From: an uncultured Blautia sp. | GTDB taxonomy: Bacteria; Bacillota; Clostridia; Lachnospirales; Lachnospiraceae | Assembly (NCBI GenBank): GCA_934364795.1 | Contig: CAKRMK010000042.1 | Coordinates: 1-26,814 of the forward strand | Direction of reading: 5' to 3' | Length of the DNA: 26,814 bases | Part shown: piece after piece, positions 8,018-16,589 of the stretch | Layout of the letters: each line of letters begins with the position of its first letter | How positions within the stretch are numbered: the stretch's first letter is position 1 | Notes under the pieces: model-generated | Databases searched by the model: none | What the model was told of the DNA's origin: nothing | Seen by the model: only the letters and a program-made list of their open reading frames with translations | Made by a program: the position numbers and the translations under genes

Positions 8018-8413
8018 ATGGAGAGAGATTTAAGAGAACAAAAACAACTGACAGAAAATTTGCAGAGAGAAAAAACAGAGGAGAACTTGTGGCTGTGTGT
8101 TGTGGCGTTTCAGAATACGCCAATGAGGACTGCTTCAGGGCTTCCTTTTTTATATAAGCTGAAAGTAGGGCGAAACGGCTGCTTTACAAAAGAACTGTGG
8201 GTGGATCGCAGAGAGGACAGCAAAAGCCTTGCGTGGAGTTCTGTGAAGCTGGCATTTCGGGCAGTGCTGGAAATGGAGCAGGACGGGAAGATATGTATAG
8301 TAGAGCGTCCGAAGGCACTGGGAGATATCCGTGGAGTTTCTTATATATATGCATTGTTCTACCGATTTGGACTGATACAGGTGCCGGAGAAGTTCAGAAC
8401 GAAGATGGATTAG
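8018..8413 (+). CDS. conserved-looking unknown protein between LytTR regulator and bile salt hydrolase
   Basis: I do not recognise a family. From ATG 8018 it is 131 residues; an in-frame GTG at 8003 would add five, and neither start has a clear Shine-Dalgarno. The first 25 residues are a charged helix. The remainder is compact and mixed alpha/beta, with a basic FLYKLKVGRNG strand, ELWVDRRED and a C-terminal aromatic helix (SYIYALFYRFGL). There is no signal peptide, and the one hydrophobic stretch is too short to call a membrane segment. The base composition matches its neighbours, and the tight spacing suggests a shared transcript. Confidence 0.65.
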   Translation: MERDLREQKQLTENLQREKTEENLWLCVVAFQNTPMRTASGLPFLYKLKVGRNGCFTKELWVDRREDSKSLAWSSVKLAFRAVLEMEQDGKICIVERPKALGDIRGVSYIYALFYRFGLIQVPEKFRTKMD

Positions 8414-8448
8414 TTTTTTTCAGAGTCAGAGCATAGGAGGAATATAGA

Positions 8449-9423
8449 ATGTGTACAGCAGCAACCTATAAAACAAAAGATTTTTACTTTGGAAGAACGC
8501 TGGATTATGAGATTTCTTATGGAGACCAGGTGGTTATCACACCCAGAAATTATGTTTTTGATTTACGGCAGGGAGGTCAGATAAAAAATCATTATGCCAT
8601 GATCGGAATGGCATGTGTGATGCAGGACTATCCATTATACTATGATGCAGTTAACGAAAAAGGTCTTGGAATTGCAGGGCTTAATTTTGTGGGAAATGCC
8701 CATTATAACAAGCCGGCAGATGGAAAAGATAATATTACCCAGTTTGAACTGATTCCATGGATCCTTGGGAAATGTGCTACAGTGAAAGAGGCGAGGGAAC
8801 TTTTGGAGAAAATAAATCTTATAGATACTCCTTTTATGGAAAACCTTCCGGTAGCGCAGCTTCACTGGATCATTGCTGATAAGGATGAGTGTATTACTGT
8901 GGAGTCCATGAAGGATGGGCTTAAGATTTATGACAATCCGGTTGGTGTTCTTACCAATAATCCACCATTTAACTACCAGATGTTCCACTTAAATAACTAT
9001 ATGCATCTGGCTGTGGAGAATCAGGAGAATACTTTTTCTGGCAAACTGGATTTGAAGCAGTACAGCCGTGGCATGGGAGCTATGGGACTTCCAGGAGATC
9101 TGTCCTCCCAGTCCAGATTCGTGAGAGTCTCTTTTGTAAAAATGAATTCTCTTTCCGGGGATTCAGAAGAGGAAAGTGTAAGCCAGTTTTTCCATATTCT
9201 TGGCAGCGTAGACCAGCAGAGAGGCTGCTGCAAGCTTGTGGAAGAGAAGTATGAGATTACTTTGTATACTTCCTGCTGTAATACCCACACGGGAATTTAT
9301 TACTACAATACCTATGAGAATCATCAGATCAGTGCAGTGGACATGCATCATGAAAATCTGGACAGTGAGAAGCTGATAACTTATGCATTGATAAAAGGAG
9401 AGCAAATTAACCGACAAAATTAA
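8449..9423 (+). CDS. bsh: choloylglycine hydrolase family: bile salt hydrolase
   Basis: This Ntn-hydrolase cleaves the amide bond of glycine- or taurine-conjugated bile acids. The 324 residues equal the family length. After Met removal C2 becomes the N-terminal nucleophile. R16 and D19 (YFGRTLD), N79 (AGLNF), N170/N171 (LTNNPP) and R223 (SRFVR) stand where the family has its catalytic and oxyanion residues. There is no signal peptide, as usual for Firmicute BSH, so it acts in the cytoplasm. AGGAGG lies just before ATG 8449. A penicillin V acylase is the alternative within the same family, but the MCTA start and the AGLNF/GNA block favour BSH. An intrinsic terminator follows. Confidence 0.92.
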   Translation: MCTAATYKTKDFYFGRTLDYEISYGDQVVITPRNYVFDLRQGGQIKNHYAMIGMACVMQDYPLYYDAVNEKGLGIAGLNFVGNAHYNKPADGKDNITQFELIPWILGKCATVKEARELLEKINLIDTPFMENLPVAQLHWIIADKDECITVESMKDGLKIYDNPVGVLTNNPPFNYQMFHLNNYMHLAVENQENTFSGKLDLKQYSRGMGAMGLPGDLSSQSRFVRVSFVKMNSLSGDSEEESVSQFFHILGSVDQQRGCCKLVEEKYEITLYTSCCNTHTGIYYYNTYENHQISAVDMHHENLDSEKLITYALIKGEQINRQN

Positions 9424-9480
9424 AGCCACCTACTTGCAAATTTTCAGGTTGGTGTTATAATTGACCTATCATAGAATGAG

Positions 9481-9510
9481 ATGGCGAATTCATATGAGTT
9501 CGCCATTTTC
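9481..9510 (+). terminator. terminator after the bile salt hydrolase
   Basis: An 8-bp perfect stem, 9481-9488 with 9499-9506, around a ten-base loop, followed by a short T-rich tail. It separates the bile salt hydrolase transcript from lon. Confidence 0.7.
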
Positions 9511-9522
9511 TATAGATAAAAA

Positions 9523-9549
9523 CTGGCACTCAATATAAAAGAGTGCTGA
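9523..9549. promoter_or_regulatory. CIRCE operator (HrcA site) in front of lon
   Basis: CTGGCACTC, nine bases, GAGTGCTGA. This matches the CIRCE consensus TTAGCACTC-N9-GAGTGCTAA at 15 of 18 positions with the exact spacer length, and the inner GCACTC/GAGTGC is perfect. It ends 21 bases before the lon start, where HrcA would block the promoter or the initial transcript. HrcA control of lon is therefore inferred; hrcA itself is outside the window. Confidence 0.85.
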
Positions 9550-9570
9550 CAACACAAGGAGGAAACATGT

Positions 9571-11838
9571 ATGATTACAATACCAGTTTATGAACTTCTT
9601 CTTTTACCAGGAGTTACATTTTTTTTCAAAAAAGATATGTTTCCTGAAGGAAGGATTACAGAAAAGAACATAGGAGAGGAAATTCTCTTTGTTTTACAGA
9701 AAAAAGAAATGGCTCCTGAGGAGATTTCCATGGAAAATATTTTTCCGGTGGGAGTACTGGGAACTGTAGAAAGTATAGATGAGGAAGGAAGTATTAAGGT
9801 CACTACCAAAAACAGAGTCCAGGTTTGTGCTGTGGAATATACAGATGGCACTGTAATGGCAGAAGCTGTAGATCTTCCCGACGAAATGGATATTGTTCCA
9901 GAAGAAGAGAAGGAAAAATTTGATAAGATCAAAAAAGAATTAATGGATTTTGCAAAGGGCTTTCAGTGGGGAGTATGGGTACGCAGCATGATTTACCACT
10001 GGAAGAGCTACCCGGAGGCAATCTGTGCTCTTGCAGGTTATATGAGCCTTTCCTGGGAGGAAAAATACCATATACTTGAAGTAAACTCCAGGAAAGAGCG
10101 TCTTGAACTGATGGAGCAGGCAATCTATGAACTGATGGAGATTTTCCGTGTCAGCGAGGAAGCAGAAACTGCACAGAAAAATTCCAATGAAAAGGTTTAC
10201 AGAGAGTCTGCAATTAAGAAGCAGATTGAATTTCTTCAGCAGCAGCTTGATGAAATGCATCCGGAAAATATTTCAGATGTGCGTCGCTTTGAGAAAAAAA
10301 TCCAGGAATCCGGCATGAATGATGAGGCAAGAAGAGAAGCTGAAAAAGTGCTGAACCGTATGAAGCAGGAAGGAAAAGACAGCCATGAATACGGAATGCT
10401 GTATGATTATCTTGATTTTGTCACAAGCTTGTCCTGGAAGCCGGAGGAGCCGGCTGAAATTGATCTGAATGAAGCGGAAGAAATTCTGGATGAAGACCAT
10501 TATGGGCTGAAAAAAGTAAAAGAACGTATTGTTCAGCAGCTTGCGGTAATGGCTTTAAATAAGAAGCAGTCCGGCTCAATCCTTTTGTTTGTGGGCGCTC
10601 CAGGTACCGGAAAGACCAGCATTGGACAGAGTATTGCACGGGCACTTCACCGTAAATATGTGAGAATCAGTCTTGGTGGTATCCGTGATGAGGCTGAAAT
10701 ACGCGGACACAGAAGAACCTATATTGGAGCTATGCCTGGACGGATCATGGAAGGCATGAAGCGAAGCGGTGCAGCCAATCCGGTTATGGTTCTGGATGAG
10801 GTGGATAAGCTTGCAAAGGATTATGGCGGAGATCCTGCAAGTGCGCTTCTTGAGGTGCTTGATCCGGAGCAGAATGGAAGTTTTACAGATCATTACATGA
10901 ATGTGCCTTATGATCTTTCAAATGTATTATTTGTTTGCACTGCAAATACTACAGATTCCATTCCGGAACCTCTTTTGAACCGTATGGAGGTAATCCAGTT
11001 CCCTGGCTATACTCCTGTGGAGAAGTTCCAGATCGCAAGACGCCATCTTCTGCCAAAGGCAATGAAAAGCATGGGAATAAAAGCACAGAACCTGAAAGTT
11101 ACGGACGAAGCGATCCGCCGTATTATTGAAGAATATACGGCAGAGTCCGGTGTCCGCGGACTGAAAAAGCAGATGGATGTTCTTTGCCGTTATGCAGCTG
11201 TGAAGCTGGTTAAGGGAGAGCAGAAAAGCATTACAGTAAGTGAAAAAAGAGTGCCGGAATTTCTGGGGAATAATGGAATCCATCATGAACGGATTCTGGA
11301 AAATCCGGTTCCGGGAGTTGTGACAGGCCTTGCCTGGACAAGCGCCGGAGGAGAGATTCTGTTTATTGAGACTTCCTTTACCAAAGGAAGCGGAAAGGTA
11401 ATTATCACAGGACAGCTTGGCGATGTAATGAAAGAATCTGCACAGATTGCCATTACACTTGTGAAATCCATTTATCCGGATCTGGCAGAGAAGTTTGAGA
11501 AAAATGACCTTCATATTCACGTTCCGGCAGGTGCTGTTCCTAAAGATGGTCCATCAGCAGGTATTACCCTGGTAACTGCTTTGTCATCCCTGGTAACAGG
11601 AAAGGCAGTTCCGGCTGAAATTGCCATGACAGGAGAGGTTTCTCTTCGAGGTGGGGTTATGCCGATTGGAGGACTTCCGGAGAAATTAATGGCAGCCCAG
11701 AGAGCTGGTGTGAAACATGTATTTATCCCATATGAAAACAGGGATAATCTGGACGATGTGGCAGAAGAGGTAAAAGAAAAACTGGAAATTACGCTGGTAA
11801 AAACAGTTAGGGAAGTGCTTGCAAATACCATTGAATAA
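9571..11838 (+). CDS. lon: ATP-dependent Lon protease (LonA)
   Basis: This cytosolic AAA+ serine protease degrades misfolded and regulatory proteins. The 755 residues show a LON substrate-binding domain (about 1-190), a coiled-coil helical region (about 190-300), an AAA+ module and a protease domain. The AAA+ module has Walker A GAPGTGKT (342-349) and Walker B with D409-E410. The protease domain has the Ser-Lys dyad S662 (DGPSAG) and K705 (LPEKL). ATG 9571 has AGGAGG about nine bases upstream; the out-of-frame ATG at 9567 is not used. The CIRCE element immediately upstream points to heat-shock control by HrcA. The gene stands alone, and the next gene has its own promoter. Confidence 0.97.
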   Translation: MITIPVYELLLLPGVTFFFKKDMFPEGRITEKNIGEEILFVLQKKEMAPEEISMENIFPVGVLGTVESIDEEGSIKVTTKNRVQVCAVEYTDGTVMAEAVDLPDEMDIVPEEEKEKFDKIKKELMDFAKGFQWGVWVRSMIYHWKSYPEAICALAGYMSLSWEEKYHILEVNSRKERLELMEQAIYELMEIFRVSEEAETAQKNSNEKVYRESAIKKQIEFLQQQLDEMHPENISDVRRFEKKIQESGMNDEARREAEKVLNRMKQEGKDSHEYGMLYDYLDFVTSLSWKPEEPAEIDLNEAEEILDEDHYGLKKVKERIVQQLAVMALNKKQSGSILLFVGAPGTGKTSIGQSIARALHRKYVRISLGGIRDEAEIRGHRRTYIGAMPGRIMEGMKRSGAANPVMVLDEVDKLAKDYGGDPASALLEVLDPEQNGSFTDHYMNVPYDLSNVLFVCTANTTDSIPEPLLNRMEVIQFPGYTPVEKFQIARRHLLPKAMKSMGIKAQNLKVTDEAIRRIIEEYTAESGVRGLKKQMDVLCRYAAVKLVKGEQKSITVSEKRVPEFLGNNGIHHERILENPVPGVVTGLAWTSAGGEILFIETSFTKGSGKVIITGQLGDVMKESAQIAITLVKSIYPDLAEKFEKNDLHIHVPAGAVPKDGPSAGITLVTALSSLVTGKAVPAEIAMTGEVSLRGGVMPIGGLPEKLMAAQRAGVKHVFIPYENRDNLDDVAEEVKEKLEITLVKTVREVLANTIE

Positions 11839-11871
11839 ACAAAACATATTTTCGGTTTTTATTAATTCAGA

Positions 11872-11901
11872 TTACAAAAACAGAAAAAAGTATGGTATAA
11901 T
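11872..11901 (+). promoter_or_regulatory. promoter of the DUF1002 gene
   Basis: TTACAA (11872-11877), 18 bases, TATAAT (11896-11901). It lies about 60 bases before the start codon. Confidence 0.5.
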
Positions 11902-11964
11902 GTGTATATTAAAAAGAAGCAGGCGATATGTCCGTTTTTGAATGAATATTGTGGAGGATGAACT

Positions 11965-13767
11965 ATGAAGAAAGCGAAATTATTAGCAGCAGTGCTCTGC
12001 AGTGCATCAATGGTTATGGGAAGCGTGATTCCTACTATACCGGCTATGGCAGATGGCATGAAAGTTGTTACTTTAGGTGCAGACCTTTCCGATGATCAGA
12101 AGAACACCATGCTGAAATATTTTAAGGTGGATTCTAACGAGGTACAGATTATCTATGTTACCAATCAGGATGAGAGAGATCATTTAAGTGCATATGTTCC
12201 GCTGGAGCAGATCGGAACAAGAACCGTCAGCTGTGCATATGTGAAGCCTACTACTTCAGGCGGTATCAAGGTCCGTACAGCCAATCTGAACTGGGTAACC
12301 TGCAACATGATCGCCAGCTCCCTTTCCACATCCGGTGTAACCAACTGTGAAGTTGTTGCAGCCTGCCCGTTCGAGGTATCCGGTACAGGTGCCCTTACAG
12401 GTATCCAGATGGCGTATGAGGAAGCAAGCGGTGAGAAGCTGGATGAGACTAAGAAGGAGCTTGCCACAGAGGAAATGGTAGTAACCGGTAAGCTGGCAGA
12501 TTCTGTAGGACAGAATGATGCAACTACAGTAATTAATCAGGCGAAGATGCAGGTAATTGCTGATAATATCCAGAGTGCAGACGAAATTTACAATGTAGTT
12601 GTAAATATTTCCAATAATAATAATGTGAGCCTTTCTGACGATCAGATTAATACAATTGTGAATCTGCTGTCACAGATTTCCCAGCAGGATTATGATTACT
12701 CTGACATGCAGGAGACTCTGGAGCGTGTAAATGATAATGTGACAGGTCAGGCTGAAGAGGAAGATTCTTCTGATGACAGCAGTGCAGATACAGCAGATGA
12801 TTCCGAAGATGCGGCAGACAGTATTATTGACAATGTAGATGAGAGCGTTCTTGGTGATAATGTAATCGAGAGCTCCACACAGGATTCAGGTCTTGCTGTA
12901 GAAACAGGTGCTGCTGACGAAAGCTATACAGAGGACAGCTCTGATGATGATTTCTGGGAAGAGTTCCCTGCTGATACTGCAGAGGATGATACCACAGCAG
13001 ATGATAATACAGCAGAAGAGATTCCGGATTACAGTGAGGATTCTGATACAGCTGATAATCAGGAAGAAATCACAGACGGTGCCATGGAAGAAATCAGCGG
13101 GGATTCTACAGATACCTCAGATAATTCCACAGATGGTTCTTCTGATGAAACAGATGATACAGGAATGGCTGATACAGAAGGAACAACAGATTCTTCTGAT
13201 GAGATTACAGACGTATCCCAGCTGACAGCTGATTATCTTGATGAGGGTTCCCAGGAGAAGTTTGAGAAAGCAAAGACATTCTGCCAGGGTGAATATCAGG
13301 ATGATGAGAATGCACTTTGGGAAGTAATGGGTGATGATGCAGCTGTTACTGTTACACTTGACTATGACAGTGCCAATAAGCTTTCTATCAAAGTCCTTCA
13401 GAAATACTTAAGCATCCTTGGAAATGGAGCAGTTTCTTATACAGAGGATGGTACAGAGAAATATCTTACACCGGAGCTGAACATGCTTGACAAAGAAATG
13501 AAGAAGATCTTTGGAATTGATATTATTGATGAAGGAGAGGCTTCCGCAGACATTGATGTTCTTGGTGACAGTGTCTCAACAGAGGACAAACAGACTTTAT
13601 ATGAAGATACCATGAAATTCTTTGAGAAACTTTACGGTGAGACTACAGACAGCTACGATGACTCACAGGCACAGGATGTTACCACAGATGAGAATGCCAT
13701 TGAAGAAGTTGGCGAGTCTTACGATGAGAATACAGAAGATGCAGCTGAAGCAGCAGATGGAGAGTAA
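11965..13767 (+). CDS. secreted DUF1002 protein with long acidic linker
   Basis: A 600-residue exported protein. The signal peptide (1-29) ends in PAMA before D30. Residues about 30-255 match the DUF1002 pattern I know from Gram-positive secreted proteins (LGADLSDDQ, VTNQDER, TVSCAYVKP, a conserved EEASGEKL block). Residues about 263-412 are a Ser/Asp/Glu/Thr low-complexity linker with no hydrophobic core. A second folded region (about 413-560, with DYLDEGSQEKF and MKKIFGIDI) and a short acidic tail follow. There is no LPXTG, membrane anchor or catalytic motif. The function is unknown; an extracellular or wall-associated role is inferred from export. The start has GGAGG nine bases upstream. 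A half copy of the palindromic repeat begins directly after the stop. Confidence 0.85.
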   Translation: MKKAKLLAAVLCSASMVMGSVIPTIPAMADGMKVVTLGADLSDDQKNTMLKYFKVDSNEVQIIYVTNQDERDHLSAYVPLEQIGTRTVSCAYVKPTTSGGIKVRTANLNWVTCNMIASSLSTSGVTNCEVVAACPFEVSGTGALTGIQMAYEEASGEKLDETKKELATEEMVVTGKLADSVGQNDATTVINQAKMQVIADNIQSADEIYNVVVNISNNNNVSLSDDQINTIVNLLSQISQQDYDYSDMQETLERVNDNVTGQAEEEDSSDDSSADTADDSEDAADSIIDNVDESVLGDNVIESSTQDSGLAVETGAADESYTEDSSDDDFWEEFPADTAEDDTTADDNTAEEIPDYSEDSDTADNQEEITDGAMEEISGDSTDTSDNSTDGSSDETDDTGMADTEGTTDSSDEITDVSQLTADYLDEGSQEKFEKAKTFCQGEYQDDENALWEVMGDDAAVTVTLDYDSANKLSIKVLQKYLSILGNGAVSYTEDGTEKYLTPELNMLDKEMKKIFGIDIIDEGEASADIDVLGDSVSTEDKQTLYEDTMKFFEKLYGETTDSYDDSQAQDVTTDENAIEEVGESYDENTEDAAEAADGE

Positions 13768-13768
13768 T

Positions 13769-13853
13769 CGGGCTACGTAGGCTGAATTCGGGTGAAAGAT
13801 ACCGCAAAGTGAGGCGTGCAGATTGCGGAAATGATTTTTCAATCACGCTCTAG
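13769..13853 (-). repeat. half copy of the palindromic MITE-like element
   Basis: Read on the minus strand from 13853, this sequence aligns with 22587-22672, at 77 identical of 86 positions by eye. It contains one terminal repeat (CTAGAGCGTG...TTGAAAAA) and stops close to the centre of the palindrome, so it is a half element. It starts within two bases of the DUF1002 stop codon. Confidence 0.8.
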
Positions 13854-13861
13854 AGGATAGG

Positions 13862-13886
13862 GGGAGCTTGTCACAGACAGGCTCCC
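13862..13886 (+). other. strong hairpin without T-run in the ECF gene leader
   Basis: An 11-bp stem with one G-T pair (13862-13872 with 13876-13886) and a three-base loop. No T-run follows, so it is either a factor-dependent end for the DUF1002 transcript or a structured 5' leader for the next gene. I do not recognise a riboswitch in 13887-14020. Confidence 0.5.
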
Positions 13887-14020
13887 TCCAACTGTCCCTG
13901 TAAAAAAGTTTGAAATTGGACATTGCAGAAGTAACAGTATGTGAGTATGATATTGCTGATTATAGATTATATAAGAAACCCTTTTATCTGAAATGGATTT
14001 CTGGAAAGGCAGAGAAACAT

Positions 14021-14632
14021 ATGAACAAACAGAATACTACAGTTATGAAACTTGCAGAGACTGCACTTCTTGCAGCACTTTGCTATGTGTCCTTCACATT
14101 TTTGCAGATTAAGATCCCGGTACCGGGTGGTGACGCAACCTCTCTTCACATTGGAAATACTTTCTGTGTGCTTGGTGCTCTGCTTCTCGGCGGATGGTAC
14201 GGCGGACTTGCAGGTGCAATCGGAATGACCATTGCAGACCTTATGGATCCGGTATATATTACAGGCGCACCCAAGACTTTTGTTCTGAAGCTTTGCATCG
14301 GTCTTATTACAGGTCTTGTTGCACATAAGTTTGCAAAGATCAATGAGACAAATGATAAGAAATATGTGTTTAAATGGAGCCTGATCGCTTCTATTGCCGG
14401 TCTTGCATTTAATGTTATAGCTGATCCCATCGTAGGCTATTTCTACAAACAGTACATTCTTGGACAGCCGCAGGAGGTTGCCAGCATTCTTGCAAAATTA
14501 AGTGCAGGTGCAACTTTTGTAAATGCTATTGTATCAACTATTCTTGTTGTAATTTTATATAATGCCATTCGTCCGGCACTGATCAAGGCTAACCTGATTG
14601 ATGTACATGTTATGGCTTTCTCTGCGAAATAA
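14021..14632 (+). CDS. ECF transporter S component (substrate-binding membrane subunit)
   Basis: This integral membrane protein would capture a vitamin or similar small molecule and work with a shared EcfAAT module that is not in this window. From ATG 14021 it is 204 residues with about six hydrophobic segments. The phrase LGALLLGGWYGGLAGAIGMTIADL, spanning residues near 55-80, is typical of the riboflavin/hydroxymethylpyrimidine-like S-component group. The frame is open upstream to 13910, but the extra 37 residues are polar and unlike the family, so I chose the internal ATG, even though its ribosome binding site is weak. The substrate cannot be read from sequence. A terminator follows. Confidence 0.82.
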   Translation: MNKQNTTVMKLAETALLAALCYVSFTFLQIKIPVPGGDATSLHIGNTFCVLGALLLGGWYGGLAGAIGMTIADLMDPVYITGAPKTFVLKLCIGLITGLVAHKFAKINETNDKKYVFKWSLIASIAGLAFNVIADPIVGYFYKQYILGQPQEVASILAKLSAGATFVNAIVSTILVVILYNAIRPALIKANLIDVHVMAFSAK

Positions 14633-14656
14633 GCAGAAGAAATATACGGTTTCTTA

Positions 14657-14691
14657 CAGACTCTGGAATAAACTCCGGGGTCTGTTTTTTT
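14657..14691 (+). terminator. terminator after the ECF S component
   Basis: An 11-bp stem with two G-T pairs (14657-14667 with 14674-14684) and a six-base loop, followed by a run of eight T. Confidence 0.85.
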
Positions 14692-14892
14692 ATGTACCAG
14701 AAAATTCCAAAGACAGGTGCCGCTTGAAGTGAGCCGCCGCAGGCGGAGAATCCTGCTTGCAGTATTCTTTAGAGAAATTTAAGATTAATGAAAATTTTGT
14801 GACTTTTCCATATGAGGGCTGGGAACCACTGGTAAATTAAAAGATTGTGTGCTAAAATGAAACCTAAATCGCAAAAGCAAAGGAGAAGTGTT

Positions 14893-16095
14893 ATGAGTCT
14901 GGCAGTTGTGACCCTGAAAAAGGGTGAAGGACGTCTGTTAAAATCCGGTGGAATGTGGGTTTTTGATAATGAAGTTGCTTCTGTTATGGGAAGCTTTGTA
15001 AATGGAGATATTGTACTGGTACATGATTTTGATGGATACCCCCTTGGAAAGGGATTTATCAATACCAATTCCAAGATCGTAGTACGTCTCCTTTCAAGAG
15101 ATGAAAATACACTTATCGACGAAGAATTTTTTGAAAAAAGAGTGCGGGATTCCTGGGAATACAGGAAGAAAGTAACGGATATCTCAAGCTGTCGTGTGAT
15201 TTTCGGAGAGGCTGATTTTCTCCCTGGATTTATTGTAGACAAATTCTCTGATGTTCTGGTAGTCCAGTCATTAGCTCTTGGAATTGACCGTTATAAGGAA
15301 TTGTTAGTACAGCTTCTGAAGAAGGTACTCGAAGAGGATGGTATTGTGATTCGCGGCGTATACGAGAGAAGTGATGTGAAGGTACGCAGACAGGAGGGAA
15401 TGGAACCATATAAGGGATTTATTGGCGAAGAATTTCCTACCCTGGTTGAAATCGTTGAAAATGGTGTGAAGTATCAGGTTGATGTAAAAGATGGCCAGAA
15501 AACCGGATTTTTCCTGGATCAGAAGTATAACCGTCTGGCAATACAGAAGCTTTGCAAGAATGCAAGAGTGCTGGATTGCTTTACCCATACCGGTTCATTT
15601 GCCTTGAATGCAGGATATGCAGGAGCACGTGAGGTTACAGGAGTGGATGCTTCACAGCTTGCAGTGGATCAGGCAACTGCCAATGCGGCGCTCAATGGCC
15701 TTTCCGATAATGTGAAATTTATCTGTGAGGATGTGTTTGATCTTCTTCCGGCTCTCGAGGAAAAAGGAGAAAAATATGATGTGGTAATTCTGGATCCTCC
15801 TGCTTTTACCAAATCCAGAAGTTCAATTAAGAATGCTGTGAAGGGATACCGGGAGATCAACCTTAGAGCTATGAAACTGGTGAAGGATGGTGGATTTCTG
15901 GCAACCTGTTCCTGTTCTCATTTTATGGATTATGAATTATTTACCCAGACCATCGGACAGGCAGCAAGGAATGTGCACAAGCGTCTTCGCCAGGTAGAAT
16001 ACCGCACACAGGCACCGGATCATCCGATTTTGTGGTCAGCAGATGAATCCTATTATTTGAAATTCTACATTTTCCAGGTATGCAATGACAGATAA
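14893..16095 (+). CDS. rlmI: class I SAM-dependent rRNA methyltransferase, RlmI family
   Basis: RlmI makes m5C1962 in 23S rRNA; homologues in Firmicutes have the same layout. The 400 residues comprise an N-terminal PUA domain (about 1-75), a linker and an EEHEE-like subdomain. The Rossmann methyltransferase follows, with motif I D228-CFTHTGSF, the acidic VTGVDAS, motif IV D301-PPAF and T338-CSCSH. The start is ATG 14893, which has AGGAG eight bases upstream; the frame is open 16 codons further upstream but without a site. The spacing to the next gene (79 bases) leaves room for a separate transcript. The exact rRNA target in this organism is inferred from family membership. Confidence 0.9.
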   Translation: MSLAVVTLKKGEGRLLKSGGMWVFDNEVASVMGSFVNGDIVLVHDFDGYPLGKGFINTNSKIVVRLLSRDENTLIDEEFFEKRVRDSWEYRKKVTDISSCRVIFGEADFLPGFIVDKFSDVLVVQSLALGIDRYKELLVQLLKKVLEEDGIVIRGVYERSDVKVRRQEGMEPYKGFIGEEFPTLVEIVENGVKYQVDVKDGQKTGFFLDQKYNRLAIQKLCKNARVLDCFTHTGSFALNAGYAGAREVTGVDASQLAVDQATANAALNGLSDNVKFICEDVFDLLPALEEKGEKYDVVILDPPAFTKSRSSIKNAVKGYREINLRAMKLVKDGGFLATCSCSHFMDYELFTQTIGQAARNVHKRLRQVEYRTQAPDHPILWSADESYYLKFYIFQVCNDR

Positions 16096-16174
16096 GTGCC
16101 AGGAGCACAGATAAGCCGTAAGCTGTCTGCAAAATAATCAGAATATAAATAAAAATCAGAAAGAAGGCATTTGA

Positions 16175-16588
16175 TTGAAGGAAAAACTTATCAGATTTAT
16201 GCAGGGGCGCAATGGTGTAGACCAGTTTGCAAGATTTACCATGGGCGTTGCATTGGTAGCAATTGTTTTAACGCTGTTTACAGGAACCAGAAACGGAATT
16301 GGAGCGTTCCTTGATATTCTGGGTCTGGCGGCACTTATATACACGTACTATAGAATACTTTCCAAAAATATTTCCAAGCGTTATGCTGAAAATCAGAAAT
16401 ATCTTGCAGTTTCTGCAAAATACAGAGCACGTTTCCAGAAAGAGAAACGTTTGATGAGCCAGCGCAAGGATTATCATATTTACAGCTGTCCGGGATGTGG
16501 TCAGAAGATCCGTATACCAAGAGGCGGTTTTAAAAAAGTAGAGATTGAATGTCCAAAATGCCATACAAAATTTATAAAGAGGCGCTGA
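16175..16588 (+). CDS. membrane protein with C-terminal zinc ribbon
   Basis: The 137 residues contain two hydrophobic segments (about 24-42 and 46-62), then a basic linker rich in Arg/Lys, and a four-Cys zinc ribbon at C105-x2-C108 and C126-x2-C129. The start is TTG 16175, with GAAGG nine bases upstream. The next start codon lies two bases after its stop, so this gene and the DUF5685-type gene are cotranscribed. No enzyme motif is visible; a small membrane-tethered zinc-ribbon adaptor is the plain description. I do not know a function. Confidence 0.78.
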   Translation: MKEKLIRFMQGRNGVDQFARFTMGVALVAIVLTLFTGTRNGIGAFLDILGLAALIYTYYRILSKNISKRYAENQKYLAVSAKYRARFQKEKRLMSQRKDYHIYSCPGCGQKIRIPRGGFKKVEIECPKCHTKFIKRR

Positions 16589-16589
16589 T

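Noticed and set aside
13887..14020. Vitamin riboswitch ahead of the ECF S component
   Set aside because: None of the conserved TPP, FMN, THF or preQ1 sequence blocks that I know is present.
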